This document shows positions 23,600-35,076 of a stretch of DNA of 64,000 nt, piece by piece. How positions within the stretch are numbered: position 1 is the first letter of the stretch; every line of letters begins with the position of its first letter. The translations under genes and the position numbers were made by a program. Source of the stretch: Dioscorea cayenensis subsp. rotundata. Lineage: Eukaryota; Streptophyta; Magnoliopsida; Dioscoreales; Dioscoreaceae. Under the pieces are notes generated by a model that saw nothing but the letters and a program-made list of their open reading frames with translations, searched no databases and was not told where the DNA came from. The DNA is taken from positions 1,178,001-1,242,000 of the forward strand of contig NC_052477.1 of assembly GCF_009730915.1 (NCBI RefSeq). The letters run 5' to 3'.

Positions 23600-24900
23600 A
23601 ATCCTCAAAGCGCCGTCCGGTAAGCGTGGCTCCCGGGGCCTCGCAAAAAATCACAGAGATATGTCCGGTGAGAGCGGCTCAAGGTGCTGCTCCCGGGATC
23701 TCCGACGACCGGCGGGTTGAGCAGGTTGCTCCCAGGCCGGCCATGCAACGGACTGATGGTCCTTTGACTGTGGTTGAACCCTCCGGACCACCGTCGCTGC
23801 ACGCTGTGGACCGGTCTATGCACATAACCCCAGATGACCATCGCGGTGTCGATCATGTATTGGTCGAGGTTGCCGAGAAAAAGGGCAGACATACCTGCAC
23901 CTAAGGACAGGGAGAAGATTCTCGGCTCGACACGTGGAGACTCAGAGATATATCCATGCCCGCCCTCTCCACGTGATATTTTGGCTCAGGATTCAGTTAA
24001 AGAACTGGACCCCGCCATGCTTTTGATGGTGGATCAAGTTAACCTGGGCCAAAGTGAGATGGACCAAGTTAATCTGGGCCAAAATAAGATGGATGATCAC
24101 TTGATGATTAGGATTTGGCTCCTGGGCCAGCACTGGCAAGTCTGGGCCTTGCTTCTTCGGCCCAATTAGAGCCCGCATCCTCTGATGCTCAGATACCATA
24201 TCAGTGCATTAGTGAAGATTCGGACTGCTTTTGCAACCCTACACATCCTCCCCTTAATATCACTCTTCCTCCTAATTTTAATTGGGTTTTTCAACATGGG
24301 CTTTGGACTCTTGTTCCCGCCAAATTTTCAAAGGATTTTCTTCTCGCTCCCTAGCAGTGGATGAGTCGTCCCAACATGAAAATCTTGAGATATGGAGTGA
24401 GGAGATTAATGAAGATGTAAATCTTCATGACCTACTTTACCGAGTTTGATCCGAGGGTTTTTGGACATGAGGGAGACAGTCTGGATAGCCAAGAAATAGA
24501 GGAATCTGAATCAGACTTCGAGGAGAAAGTGAAAAGGCTTCTCCTATCTGGACAAATAGAAGATCCTTCTCAGGTTACTAGAAGAAGTGAACGGAGGAAG
24601 AAACCATCCTCGAGACGGAATGAGGAGGTTGGTTTTGTACCACAACCACCCAGATCTACCAAGAAGAAGGGGGTGCCCAGCACAACTCCGGAAGGTACTT
24701 CCTCTACCCCTTTTCTTATTAATGATTGGAATGATCTGCAACTTCTAAATTACTATACTACTTGTGGTATTTCCTTTGAGTCTTTGCACCATAAAGATGA
24801 GTGTCTTACTTATTTACTCACGATTGAAACTTCTAGACTGTCATCTTCGAACATTGATGCGGGAACCTCTCATTTAAGTCTCGCTTCAGGCCCTAACTAG
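23600..24900 (+). pseudogene. LINE 2 ORF1 tail, broken
   Basis: Open stretches encode VEQVAPRPAMQRTDGPLTVV and, after frame changes, a Gln/Asn-rich segment in which DQVNLGQ is tandemly repeated (24031-24098, unit 30 bp). The last stretch (24427-24900) reads TYFTEFDPRVFGHEGD through FLINDWNDLQLLNYYTTCG and ends in TAG just before ORF2. LINE 3 carries the same FLINDWNDLQL-like block. The N-terminal zinc knuckle seen in LINE 3 is absent because the element is truncated. Function in the full element would be RNA binding. Confidence 0.75.
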
Positions 24901-24907
24901 TTTCCCC

Positions 24908-27900
24908 ATGAACATTGTAAATTGGAATGTTAGAGGCTTAGGAAGTCCCTCCAAACGCTTCCTAGTTAGAGATTTTTTTTCAAATTCATCATGCGGACAT
25001 TTGTTGTATTCAGGAATCCAAACTTAATACCATTGACTTTTCCATCTGGAGGTCAGTTGGTGGCACCCGTCTAGACCAATTTATTTTCACCCCTGCACTA
25101 GGCACTGCAGGGGGTATGATTATTGGGTGGAATAGTAATTTGCGTGAGGGTCACTTGATTCATCAGGGCATTTACTGCCTTTCGATTGAGTTCAAGAATA
25201 AATCTAATAACAGACGCTGGATCTGTACCACTGTGTATGGGCCAAATTCTCGCCAGTTAAGACCGGATTTTTGGAACGAAATTCGCCATTGTCACCCTGG
25301 GGTGGGTGTTCCATGGGTTATTTGTGGGGATTTCAACTCCATTTTCAATCATAGCGATTACTCATTAGTGATCTTCACTTAATTGAACAACCTTCCTTTG
25401 GGAGACGCTTTACTTGGAATAATGGCCAAGATAATCCGATTTGGATTAAACTTGATCGATTCCTTACAAATCTTGAATGGAACTCCTTTTTCCCTAAAAC
25501 CATTCAACACTCTCTCCCCAGATTGTACTCTGATCATGTCCCTATCAGACTTGAATCTGGAGATCACTCCTCGATTCAACGTCCTTTTCACTTTGAGAAG
25601 ATATGGTGTTCATCGGATCACTTTCAGGATCATATTAGGGATTGGTGGAACTCAATTCATCTTCATGGATGTGGGGCCTTCATCTTGGCTAAGAAGATCA
25701 CTCATCTCAGAATTCAACTTAAGCACTGGGCTAAAACTGAATTTGGGTCGGTCAAACTTAAGAAGCTGACGCTATTACATGAGTTAGACCTCTTGGAGAA
25801 ACAGCATGAATCTCGTCCTCTCACTAATGAGGAAATTACCAAAGGCTCAAATTTGAGAACGGACTTAATGCATATCCTTAAGCTATAGGAGATTTACTGG
25901 ACGCAACCAGCCAGAGTGACCTGGCTACAAGAGGGGGACGAAAATACCAATTTTTTCCATTCAATCGCTAATGGTCGGCGTAATAGGAATTTTATCCCTG
26001 GGTTTACCTTTAATAATTCAAGAGTTAGTGATACAAGAAGTATTGGAGATGCATTCACTGCCTTCTATCAAAATCTTTATGGCTTACCCCAGAACTTCCG
26101 TATCAAAATAAATTGGCCCCATCTCCTTGGGCCTAAATTTCATCATGACATTACCTCTCTTGATAATCCTTTTACTCAAGATGAAATTAGAAGGGCTGTT
26201 TTTGAATTAAATGCCGACAAAGCCCCAGGACCGGATGGATTTACGATCTTTTTCTTTCAGAAGTATTGGGAAATTGTCAAGTTGGACATTTTCAAGCTAT
26301 GTGATGATTTCTACTGGGGAAGAGCTAACTTGGAAAAAATCAATTGGGCTAACATCGCCCTTATCCCTAAAAATCAAAATCCAGAAAACCCTTCACACTA
26401 TCGCCCTATTAGTTTGATCAACTCCTCACTTAAGATCATCTCTAAGATTCTTGCTAATCGTTTGAGAGTTATGATTGATTCCTTGGTTGATGAGACTCAG
26501 TCAGCGTTCATTAAAGGGAGATGCATCACTGACAACATCGTTACTGCTTATGAAATCATTTTCTACATGAAAAAGCTTAGGCTCCCTGGCTTGATCCTCA
26601 AAGTTGATTTTGCCAAAGCCTTTGACACTGTTGACTGGGACTTCCTCTTGGAGCTTCTAAAAGCTAGGGGATTTAGCGAAAAATGGATCGGTTGGATTAA
26701 TTCGATTCTTCTTTCTACCAAAGCGAAATTTCTCATCAATGGTAATCAAAGTGGTTATGTCAGATATCGCCGTGGGTTAAGGCAGGGAGATCCCCTCTCC
26801 CCTATCCTCTTCGTCCTGGTGGTTGATGTCCTTAGCACCATGATTAACAATGCGCTGCACTCTAATGTTCTTCATGGGGTGGCGCTTGGAGACACCGGCA
26901 CTAGGATGTGCCACCTGCAATTTGCTGATGATCTCCTCATTTTAACGAATGGTGGTGGTGAAGATCTTCGTATTATCAAGCTCATCCTCTATCTCTTCGA
27001 GGATATCTCGGGGCTCAGGGTGAACTTTGATAAAACTTGCCTTTTTGCTGCCCAAAGGAATCTTGTACCCCACACTTCCCTGACACAAATGATTCACTGT
27101 TCCTCGGGAACCCTCCCGATTACTTACCTGGGCTTACCTATTTCGGGGGGTACACCAAGAAGACAAGATTGGGATGTCCTCATTAACAAAATCCGTTCTA
27201 GGCTTGTTTCTTGGAAATCCAAACTTCTTTCCTTAGGTGGAAGGCTCACTCTTTTAAACTCTGTTTTATCAACCATCCCCACCTATTGGATGTCGATTTA
27301 CAGACTCCCTTCTTGGGTGACTAAGAGCATTGACAAAATTCGCAGGGATTTTCTGTGGTCTGGCCCTGACAACCATTAGAGTAAAATTAGGCTTGTTTCT
27401 TGGGCACATCTGTGTCGCTCTAGGGAACAAGGTGGGTGGGGAATCCTGAATTTACAAACTTTTAACACTGCCCTACTTGGAAAATGGTGGTGGAAGATCG
27501 TCTCTGGCTCACACTGGTGTGGTGAGAACATACTTCGTGTCAACTACTACAGTAATTCCCCAATGTGGAACCTTTTCTATACGCATGGTAGACGGTGATC
27601 CTTCTTTTGGAATGGTGTCATGCACTCCCTCCCGGCTTTTAGGAAAAACTTATCTTCTCAGATCCGCAATGGGGCGAATACACTATTCTGGTTGGATAAC
27701 TGGGTTGAAGGGCGTGCCCCTGCAGACATTTGGCCTCATCTATTCCAGGTTGCCCTGTATAAGGAGGATTCAATTCGGGATTTTATGAGCAGACTTCCTA
27801 TGGCTCCCTTGAGTAACCTCCCTGATTGGGGAACACTTATTAATAACACTGTCGCGCACCTCTCCAATGAGAAGGATGAAAAATCTCAGATCTTTTTGAC

Positions 27901-28509
27901 TAATGGTCGATTTTCGGTGAAATCATTCTATAACTTTTTGAATGATGGTGGTTTGCGTTGTTACAAAACTCCTGTAATCTTGAAAAGTGTTTGTCCTAAA
28001 AAGATCAATCTATTTAACTGGCTAGCTTGGGATAACAAAATTTTAACCCTCGAGAATCTTGTACTACGCAGGTGTAATCTCCTTCAATCTACTACCTATG
28101 TGTTGTGCCATGCGGGGATTGAAACTGCTGATCACCTCCTTCTTCATTGCCCCTTTGCCTTGCATATTTGGACTTTGGCCAACTCTTTGGGGTTTGTCAT
28201 TTACCTAGGTCCCTCATGGATCTCTGGGGAGACTGGAGGAGAAAGATTCCCAAACCCCTAATTCCTTTTTGGGATTTGCTTGTGAGAGCCATTAATTGGA
28301 ATATATGGCTTGAAAGAAATGCACGCATTTTTAATTCCAATTGTCTCTCGTCTATTTCCATTATTATGAAGATTGTTCGCATGTTAATGTCTTGGTTTGA
28401 TGCAGCGTCGGAGCCTAAAACGGCAAAACTTGAGGTTCTTGTTTCCAAGATCAAGAGAAATCTGGAGTTTCTGAGCCCAGAGTTGCTGAGCAGTCTGTTC
28501 TGCCGCTGA
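24908..28509 (+). pseudogene. LINE 2 ORF2: endonuclease, reverse transcriptase, zinc-binding region
   Basis: Starts MNIVNWNVRGLGSPSKRFLV (endonuclease motif). A run of eight T at 24971 or so causes the first frameshift, and more follow to about 25915. The reverse transcriptase is open for 487 codons (25916-27379), with KAPGPDGF, PKNQNPENPSHYRPISLIN, LKVDFAKAFD, RQGDPLSPILF and catalytic FADD at residues 336-339. A TAG at 27377 interrupts just after LWSGPDNH. The frame then shifts near 27600 and runs through the zinc-binding region (NLFNWLAWDNK and CHAGIETADHLLLHC) to the C-terminal NIWLERNARIFNSNC and SKIKRNLEFLSPE, ending TGA at 28507-28509. The RT core is complete, but full ORF2 is not. Confidence 0.92.
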
Positions 28510-28712
28510 GGCCTCCTTCCCCGGGCGAGACTTAGCTCTGCTGTCATGTCCTCCTCCTCTAGGGTCTTCCCTCTCTTTTCTCCTTTCTTTTTTCTTTTGT
28601 AAGACTGTGGTCTTTCTTCTCTTACCACTCCTGGTGGTGATTTTGTAGAGCTTTGGCTCCTTTTGCCTGTTTTCTGGTTTAATGCATGTGGTTCATCCAC
28701 TTTTTCAAAATA

Positions 28713-29460
28713 TATATATATATATACATATAAAAGTCTTAAATTTCACATCACTCGTCCAGAAACTTGAGAAAGTGCTGACTAAACATCTAGAAGAAAG
28801 ACTATAATGTTGATTTTTTTTTTTCAATGATTTATGCATAATTGATTAATTACATCTAAAAACTTAAGCTGTTATTAATATTATTTTAAACTTTTATTTT
28901 ATCATTTATATAATTAGATAATATATGTTATATTTATATATTTTTTTATAATATTAATCTGATTTATATTCTCTATTTTTAGAGAAAATGATTGTTTGCC
29001 CCTCATGATATTAAAAAATCCCTAAAAACCCTCTACAACTTTTGCACACCCCGGACAACCTTTCTGTTATAGTTTAAATTCCCTTTTACCCCCTATCGGT
29101 CACTTGAAGTGGGTGCATGTTATGAAATTCCATTTTTGCCCTCGCAAATGATGGGAAAAAAACCGCCCAATCACATCATCTCTGACTTTTATGCATACAA
29201 TTGTGCATTTTTTTTTTTTTGCCTTCCTGCTTGCTTTTTGTCAAACAAAGTTTAGAAGGCTCATTACATCTTGTTCTTCTCTTTCTACTTCTTCTTCTTC
29301 TTCTTCACCTCATTTGGTTTGTTCGATTTGAGTTCTATCGGTTTCCCGATAAGGTGAGAATTTCTTCGTTGCTCTTAATTTGATCATTCTGCGGAAAGGG
29401 AGTAACAACTTATAAAAATGCAAGGTTGTTATGAAGAGTTTTTGTGCTATTGCTAGATAC
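28713..29460. other. Spacer with a possible Mutator-like terminal segment
   Basis: The stretch from about 28983 (gaaaatgattgtttgcccct...aatccctaaaaaccc) looks like the terminal part of plant Mutator-like elements and precedes mudrA-like exons. A matching inverted end was not found on the right, so the border is uncertain. A (CTT)n tract at about 29285-29310 and a T run at 29211-29220 are present. Confidence 0.4.
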
Positions 29461-29468
29461 AATAGGGA

Positions 29469-30157
29469 GGAACGAGTGCTAATGTTCACGATGCTGACTT
29501 CTTAGAAATCAGTGTTAGTGAGATATGTGAGCGATGGGGTCTCGATATTTTCCGTGTCAGGGTGAAGTTTATCACACCCGATGGACATAAAACGGTTTGT
29601 CCAGTAGAAAATGAGGTTGACTTCCAGCGCATGTGTCACGTGTGCTCCATCTTCAAATGCGCTATAGTCGATCTTATTGTTAAGACAGATGATGTGCCAT
29701 TGTCGTATCCTACTGAAAACGATTTATTCTCATTGTAAAGTTCTTCTCTTTTATGTTTATGTAGTCGTAGAAGTTAATTATTGTTTAATTTTCCTATTTG
29801 CCTTTTAAATATATCACGTTACCATTTATATGTTGCTTTCTCCGCTTAAATTATTTTGTTTCTATTTAAATATTTGCTTTACCGTTTAAATATTTTTGTT
29901 ACCGTTTAAAACATGTTTAGTTACCGTTTAAACATTTTATGTTTCCGTTTAAAACATTGACCTTTTCCGTTTAAACTGAAGTGTTGGAAGGAATTCGGAT
30001 TCTGCGAGCGCTCCCATTCCACCTCATAGCGACCCTGACGGTGTAGCATGCCTTCCTTCCTCATCAGTTCAAACTGAAGTGTTGTCATTTTATATCGGAC
30101 AACGTTTTCAAGGCGTTTTTAACCGTAGATTTTACAATGAAACTGTCACAGACTAGA
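29469..30157 (+). pseudogene. Mutator-like transposase gene, N-terminal remnants
   Basis: An open stretch without its own ATG (29469-29738) encodes GTSANVHDADFLEISVSEIC, then VRVKFITPDGHKTVCPVENE and CSIFKCAIVDLIVKTDD. This resembles the leading domain of mudrA-type proteins. A second block (about 29992-30157) reads NSDSASAPIPPHSDPDGV and then LSFYIGQRFQGVFNRRFYNE, a close fit to the FYIGQ-F...F segment that precedes the transposase core in these proteins. No DDE transposase core or SWIM zinc finger follows. The gene is therefore a 5' relic. Motif assignment is from family knowledge and moderate. Confidence 0.6.
29815..29985. repeat. Irregular array of CCGTTTAAA motifs
   Basis: Motifs such as accgtttaaatattt, ttaccgtttaaaacat, ttaccgtttaaacatt, tttccgtttaaaac and tttccgtttaaac recur at about 18-25-base spacing. 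The opposite orientation (ttaaacgg) recurs at about 31275-31345. The array lies in what would be introns or flanks of the Mutator-like genes. Confidence 0.65.
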
Positions 30158-30531
30158 CATTGTAAATATACAATTATTTAAAAAGAAAATAACTTATTTG
30201 AGCGTCAACTTTTGATATTAAAACAGAGATATTGCCGTTTAAACGTTTTACTTAAACATTTTGAGAATCAAAAATGGTATTGTAAATAAATAAAAAGTTA
30301 TACATAAACTATAATAATTTACACAGTGACAACGATATTTAAACAATAACAAAGATATTTAAATAAAGATAATGATTTTTTAAACATGGAGACACTTTTA
30401 TTTAAATGTTAACTTCGAAAAATAAACATAAAACTAAGAATTTAAACAGAGATAAAGATATTTAAACAAAAACTATGATATGTAAATGATATACAATGTT
30501 ATTTACACAATAACTCTATTGTACAATATTA

Positions 30532-30805
30532 CTCTCTCCGTTTCTTTTTATCTGTCATAAAACCAAGTTCCTTTTTATTTGTCATTTTTGAACAACAAGA
30601 AGCATTTATTATTTTTTTTCCAAAGTTACCTTAACACTCTATTCAATTCTTTTCTTGCAATTTAATATGAGAGAGAAATATGAAGATATAAATTAGGGGT
30701 AATTTTGGAAAGATAACTAATTTTTTATTAAATTATGTGAAATAACCAACTTTCTTGGTATGTGAGACTCGGTTATTCATGACAGATAAAAAGGAACGGA
30801 GGGAG
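30532..30805. mobile_element. Stowaway-type MITE (274 bp)
   Basis: The ends are CTCTCTCCGTTTCTTTTTAT and, reversed, CTCCCTCCGTTCCTTTTTAT. TA dinucleotides flank both sides (30530-30531 and 30806-30807). This is the Tc1/mariner-derived Stowaway signature. There is no coding capacity. It sits between the mudrA-like and Ulp1-like remnants. Confidence 0.93.
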
Positions 30806-30811
30806 TATATA

Positions 30812-31240
30812 TCAATCTTTTTTCTCCCCCATCAACGAATCCCTCTTTTCAGTGATGCCAGCTGCGCTCCCTTCCTTAAGTATGCGGGTAACATACTTTA
30901 AGGGCAAGTAAGGGACGTCCGCTTGCAGTAGCCGTAGCTTTTCACCGTTGAGCAGCTGTTCAATAAACCGCATGACGTAGACGGCCCAGTCGACACTTTC
31001 TTGTTTCTGCCTTGGGGTGTTAGTGTCGTGAACAAGGGGGTAGGCTAGAGTCGCCGATTCGCCGAGGTCCATATTGACACAATAGTCGAATAGTCTCCGC
31101 TGTCGAGATTTAAAATTTGATGTTAGAATCCCGACTAAAAGAGCACTATTTATAAAACTCTAGTTATCAAAGCACTTACCATCTCTCCGACATCTCTGTA
31201 GCATCGCCTATTAACTAGGTTGACCGCCATAATCACAAGC
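30812..31240 (-). pseudogene. Ulp1-like (C48) protease fragment, catalytic Cys lost
   Basis: Two exons with GT-AG borders. Exon 31180-31240 encodes LVIMAVNLVNRRCYRDVGEM, like the segment after the catalytic His. Exon 30812-31099 encodes RRLFDYCVNMDLGES, then TPRQKQESVDWAVYVMRFIE and ADVPYLPLKYVTRILKEG. In Ulp1/SENP proteases this position reads DCGVYV with the nucleophilic Cys; here it is DWAVYV, so both Cys and Gly are replaced. Ulp1-like genes are known passengers of plant Mutator-like elements. It lies convergent to the mudrA-like remnant, which fits a two-gene element whose middle was lost. The protein would be inactive. Confidence 0.65.
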
Positions 31241-31254
31241 CTGTGACAATAACC

Positions 31255-32360
31255 ATATATTAAATAGTATTCAGACAAATTTAAGCGGAAAGTAAACTTT
31301 TTTAAACGGTAAACTAAATTCTTAAACGGAGACATAAATATTTAAACAGAAAATTCACATTTTTAAAGCTGAAAACAACAATTGTTAAACAGATACATCA
31401 AATGTTTAAATACAATCCCATTACTTAAACGAAAACCTCATTTTAAAACTGCAACCATATCAACTTAAAGGGAAAACCTACATTATAAACATTACACAGC
31501 ATAACAATCGAAAAATCTCTTTCGATCGTGTACACAGACGAAAATGAAAACCAAAACAAAACCCTAGCCGATGAATCTCCCTGCAGACTTCAATATCATC
31601 CAATAAAAACAAAACCACAAAACAACACCAAAAAATCTCTTTTTCTAACAGAATTGTTTAAAAAAAACTATAAACACAACTTATTCAACGGCGTCCACCT
31701 CGGCTTAATACCTTAGACTGCGAGCTGATGAAATGCCGAATACTTGAGCTGGAATTCTTCTCCGAATAGTAGAGGAACGTGAAGTTCTTCTTCGAGACAA
31801 GGATGCCCAGGCAGAGACAATTTTGAAAATGGAAAAGCTGAAAAGGCGAAGAGAGAGAAAAAAAAAAAGTATAACCGGCGCCAGTAATAGTTGTCTCTAG
31901 GGATTACCCAAAACAATAACTCCCCACTCCCTCTCAAACTGAACACATGATTGACTAACTGATCGAGACATGATCATGAGAGACTCGATAGATGTCAATT
32001 TGTAACCCTTGTAGAAGACCTTGACAATAAGGTAATAAGTGTAATACAACTCGTTCATTTATTTTTATCTATATGTACACAATAGGACTAGATGCAACGC
32101 ACGCCTTAGTCTTGCATCAAGACTAAATGGCCACATACCACCCTTATGAATTTTAGGCTCTATAAATCACTCTTCAACATCAAGAAAACAATATTTCTAA
32201 TCAATAGATCACAAGAGAATGGTATTCATTTTTGAATTTTATGCAACTACATCACCATCATAAACTTCTAAATATATCCATCATCTCCTCGAGATCTTTC
32301 AACAAAAATTAATCAATTAGCTATTCTTGCTTAGTAGCTAAAAATTCAAGCTAAAAAGAA
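31255..32360. other. No gene supported; right flank of Mutator-like relic
   Basis: 31255-31480 repeats ttaaac(g/a)g-type motifs on the strand opposite to the 29.8-kb array. 31500-31960 is less AT-rich and holds short open frames on both strands without domains, possibly the 5' part of the Ulp1-like gene. 32110-32350 resembles the upstream region of PR-10 #4 (leaf of shared phrases such as ttttgaattttatgcaacta and ttcaacaaaaatt), so it is the decayed promoter of PR-10 #5. Confidence 0.5.
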
Positions 32361-32367
32361 TATATTA

Positions 32368-32632
32368 AAATAAATTCGACGATTGAGATTAAAAATTCTT
32401 TTTTTACCAATTATATGTTCAAGGCCGTTTTTCTCAAATGGTACAATTTTACCCTAAACATTGTTCCATAATCATATTAAGAGCCCTATTCAAAGTGATG
32501 ATAGCATTGAAAGTGACATGAAAATCAATTTCACTCTCTATAAAAGAAAATTATGCATATATATATATATATATATTTGCAATAGCACTGTGGCGGTGTT
32601 GGAAGTGTAAATCAAATCAATTTCACCACAAG
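32368..32632 (+). pseudogene. PR-10 #5, exon 1 relic
   Basis: The reading NSTIEIKNSF...MFKAVFLKWYNF...NIVP matches exon 1 of the siblings, but the start codon is changed and stops follow (about 32468). After an (AT)n tract, a second piece at about 32585-32632 (GGVGSVNQINFTTS) repeats the end of exon 1, so the relic contains parts of two exon 1 copies or a duplication. No exon 2 follows. Clearly non-functional. Confidence 0.75.
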
Positions 32633-33048
32633 TACATGTATAAATATTCCCTATTTCATGTTTTCATAGTGATTTACCACTTGCGTTATTAATATTTAAA
32701 AGGGACCCTCCATGGATTTCATTGCAAACGACTAGTCTATAACCATAATATATATATATATATATATATATCAAATATTCTTCATTTTTTATTAATTAAT
32801 GAATTATTAACATTGTCAATGGTCCTCTATTGTTCATAAAAGCATAAAATATAAATAAAAAATACGGCTGCTGGAAAGACAAGTTATATTCTTTTTTTCT
32901 TCTATTTTTTAAATATGTTTACGGATATTTACCAACCAACCCCTGCATAATTATCAAGATTATTCATGTTGCATAAACTTTTATCAGAATATATGTAATT
33001 CAAGAGTTGTCTAAGGGTATATATGTAAAAACACATTCCTACTCAAGC

Positions 33049-33162
33049 CTTTCTCTTTCCACATGTTTTATGCTCACTTTCAAATTTGTACTATAATATG
33101 AAAGTCTTTCTCTTCCCACATGTTGTATGCTCACTTTCAAAATTGTAATATAATATGAAAGT
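33049..33162. repeat. Tandem 57-bp repeat resembling a PR-10 promoter segment
   Basis: Two units (33049-33105, 33106-33162) read ctttctctt(t/c)ccacatg...gctcactttcaaa.ttgta.tataatatgaaagt. One copy of a related segment lies upstream of PR-10 #6 at about 34850-34915, and both continue into a gttgaatattca phrase. No PR-10 exon follows the 33-kb copy, so it looks like an orphan promoter. Confidence 0.75.
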
Positions 33163-33251
33163 TGTTCATTGTTGAATATTCATTCACCAAACCATCCCCC
33201 CTATAGTTAATTATAGTAAAAATATCTTCGACAGCATTTTCAAAATTTATT

Positions 33252-33484
33252 ATTTTCATTTATAATAAATGATTTGTTGAGTTATGGGCTGACTTCGCCG
33301 GCTTCAGATTGCTCTTCTTCTTTCCTCCACTTTTTGCTTTCTATGTACTCTATTCTCCTCATCCCTGGTGAGGATAGCAATTTTCTGCTTTGTTTCTTTA
33401 TTTGTTTTCTTATCTTTTGTACTTTGTTTCTCCATGTTCACTCCTTTTTAATAAATTTGTGGTTTATTCACTTTTTTCAAAAAA
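33252..33484 (+). mobile_element. 5'-truncated LINE 3' tail
   Basis: It has the same 3' untranslated features as the fragment at 52.8-53.4 kb (ctctattctcctcatccctggtgaggata, then a final tttgtggtttattcacttttttcaaaaa). A possible 10-bp target duplication aaaatttatt flanks it (33242-33251, 33485-33494), but the sequence is low complexity. The left border is tentative. Confidence 0.7.
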
Positions 33485-33499
33485 AAAATTTATTGAATT

Positions 33500-34163
33500 T
33501 AGGATTTATTCTATGCATGCCAACTTGAATTTACAAATAGAGTAAAAAATAAAAATAAAAGACCAAAAAAAAAAAAGGCCTTTGGTCCAATAATTACACT
33601 ACCCATACTAAATGAAATTTAATTTGTAAAATTTTTATTGTCTAAGTTTAAAATACGCTTGACGTAATAGAGTTAAAAGATTCGCTGATGTGGAGGCAAG
33701 TTTACAATCTAATTCTTATATTTAGATGGAATGTATCATCAATTAATTCTTGGTAATACATATACTCTTGAAAAATAAATAAATGAAATCAAACAATTTT
33801 TATTGGTCAAAGGTATATATATATATAATATAGTATTAATATATATATATATATATAATATAAATGAACGAGTTGGGAGCAAAGGGTGGTTGAGGATTGA
33901 GGTGGAGAAAGAGAGAATTAATAGGGATAGTAGGTGTCATAAATTTTTAATTAATTTTTTTAATTATAAAGAGAGAAAATGTTAAAAATTGCAACCCAAA
34001 AAATGGTTCTTCCAATTTTTTATATATTTCCCCAATAAATTACACAATAATTTTTTATGTATTTTTCCAAAATAAAGTCAACATTTTATATGAAACTGAT
34101 CATATAAATGAAATTTTCACGAGAAAATATATATTATAAAACAGACTTTGCTGTGAGAGAAAA

Positions 34164-34196
<33 letters not shown>

Positions 34197-35076
34197 TTAT
34201 CGTACTTAAATGCACATATGTACGGATATATATAACTATTTTATTAATATATTAAAAAAATCATTAGCACTATTTATCTAAATTTTTTCAAACCAACGGC
34301 CACATATATTATTCATATTGAGTCTTTTATATAAGATATTTATATTCTACTAATGAAGGTTTAAACCTTAATTCATCGTAGATGCATTAAGATATTAACT
34401 CCATGATTGTGTATGTTCTTGTCACTTGGGTTAACCACATTTGCTAAAAAAGAATCAAAAATATTTTTATTTTTTTATCGATAAAAAAGTTTGGTTGAAA
34501 GCTTGATAAAGTTTTAATTAATCCAAAGGCATAAACAATTAAGCGGGTTAAACCAATTAAATAGGGCCGCTAAGGTGGGCCACAAGCGCCCACCACATAG
34601 TGGAAATTTGTTTAAAGTCTAAAGTGATTACAACTTTATTTTTTATTTTTCAAAAATAAATCTTTATCATCTGCATTAACCCTAATCAGTAAAGAACAAA
34701 ATTGCGAAGTTACTTAAGAAAAAAAAATCCTTTTTATCATGAGATACATGAAACATAAAATTCTATGCTGATATATATATATATATATATATGTAATTTC
34801 AAGGTTTTCCAATCTATAGAAAAAGAGAAAAAAAAACATTCAAGTCCAAAGTGTTCCTCTTTCATTATCCCACATTCTTACTTTCAAAATTGTACTCTAA
34901 TATGAAAGTTGCACATTGTTTGAATCATCTTGAATTTGTGCATCGTTGAATATTCACCACCTACCTCCCCTCATCATCTTAATATATATATACATGCCTA
35001 TCATCACCTAACAGCTTGGGTACATACTTATACTCATTGCTTAATTAGCTAAGGCTGAAACAAAGAAGAACCAAAA
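33500..35076. other. Intergenic, AT-rich, no gene seen
   Basis: Several (AT)n tracts (33815-33860, 34172-34195, 34770-34792). From about 34850 to 35076 is the presumed promoter and leader of PR-10 #6, with aatatatatata near 34980. Confidence 0.55.

Larger units (their letters stand above)
23586..28712 (+). mobile_element. LINE 2 (plant L1 type), nearly complete ORF2
   Basis: The element starts abruptly in a GC-richer stretch that matches ORF1 sequence, so it is 5'-truncated. It contains the ORF1 tail, ORF2 and a 3' untranslated region ending ggttcatccactttttcaaaa near 28712, followed by (AT)n. No convincing target duplication could be picked out because both flanks are AT-rich. It lies between PR-10 #4 and the Mutator-like relic. 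Confidence 0.9.

Noticed and set aside
8657-28509. Endonuclease-like reading frames as host DNA-repair genes
   Set aside because: They are directly fused in order to LINE reverse transcriptase sequences and occur in three related copies.
23586-28740. A target duplication for LINE 2
   Set aside because: The candidate pair (aaaatac.../aaaatat...) is short, AT-rich and imperfect, so it is not reported.
31860-31960. Right terminal inverted repeat of the Mutator-like relic
   Set aside because: The segment ttgttttgggtaatccctagag only loosely resembles the left end at about 28990; not enough to claim a border.
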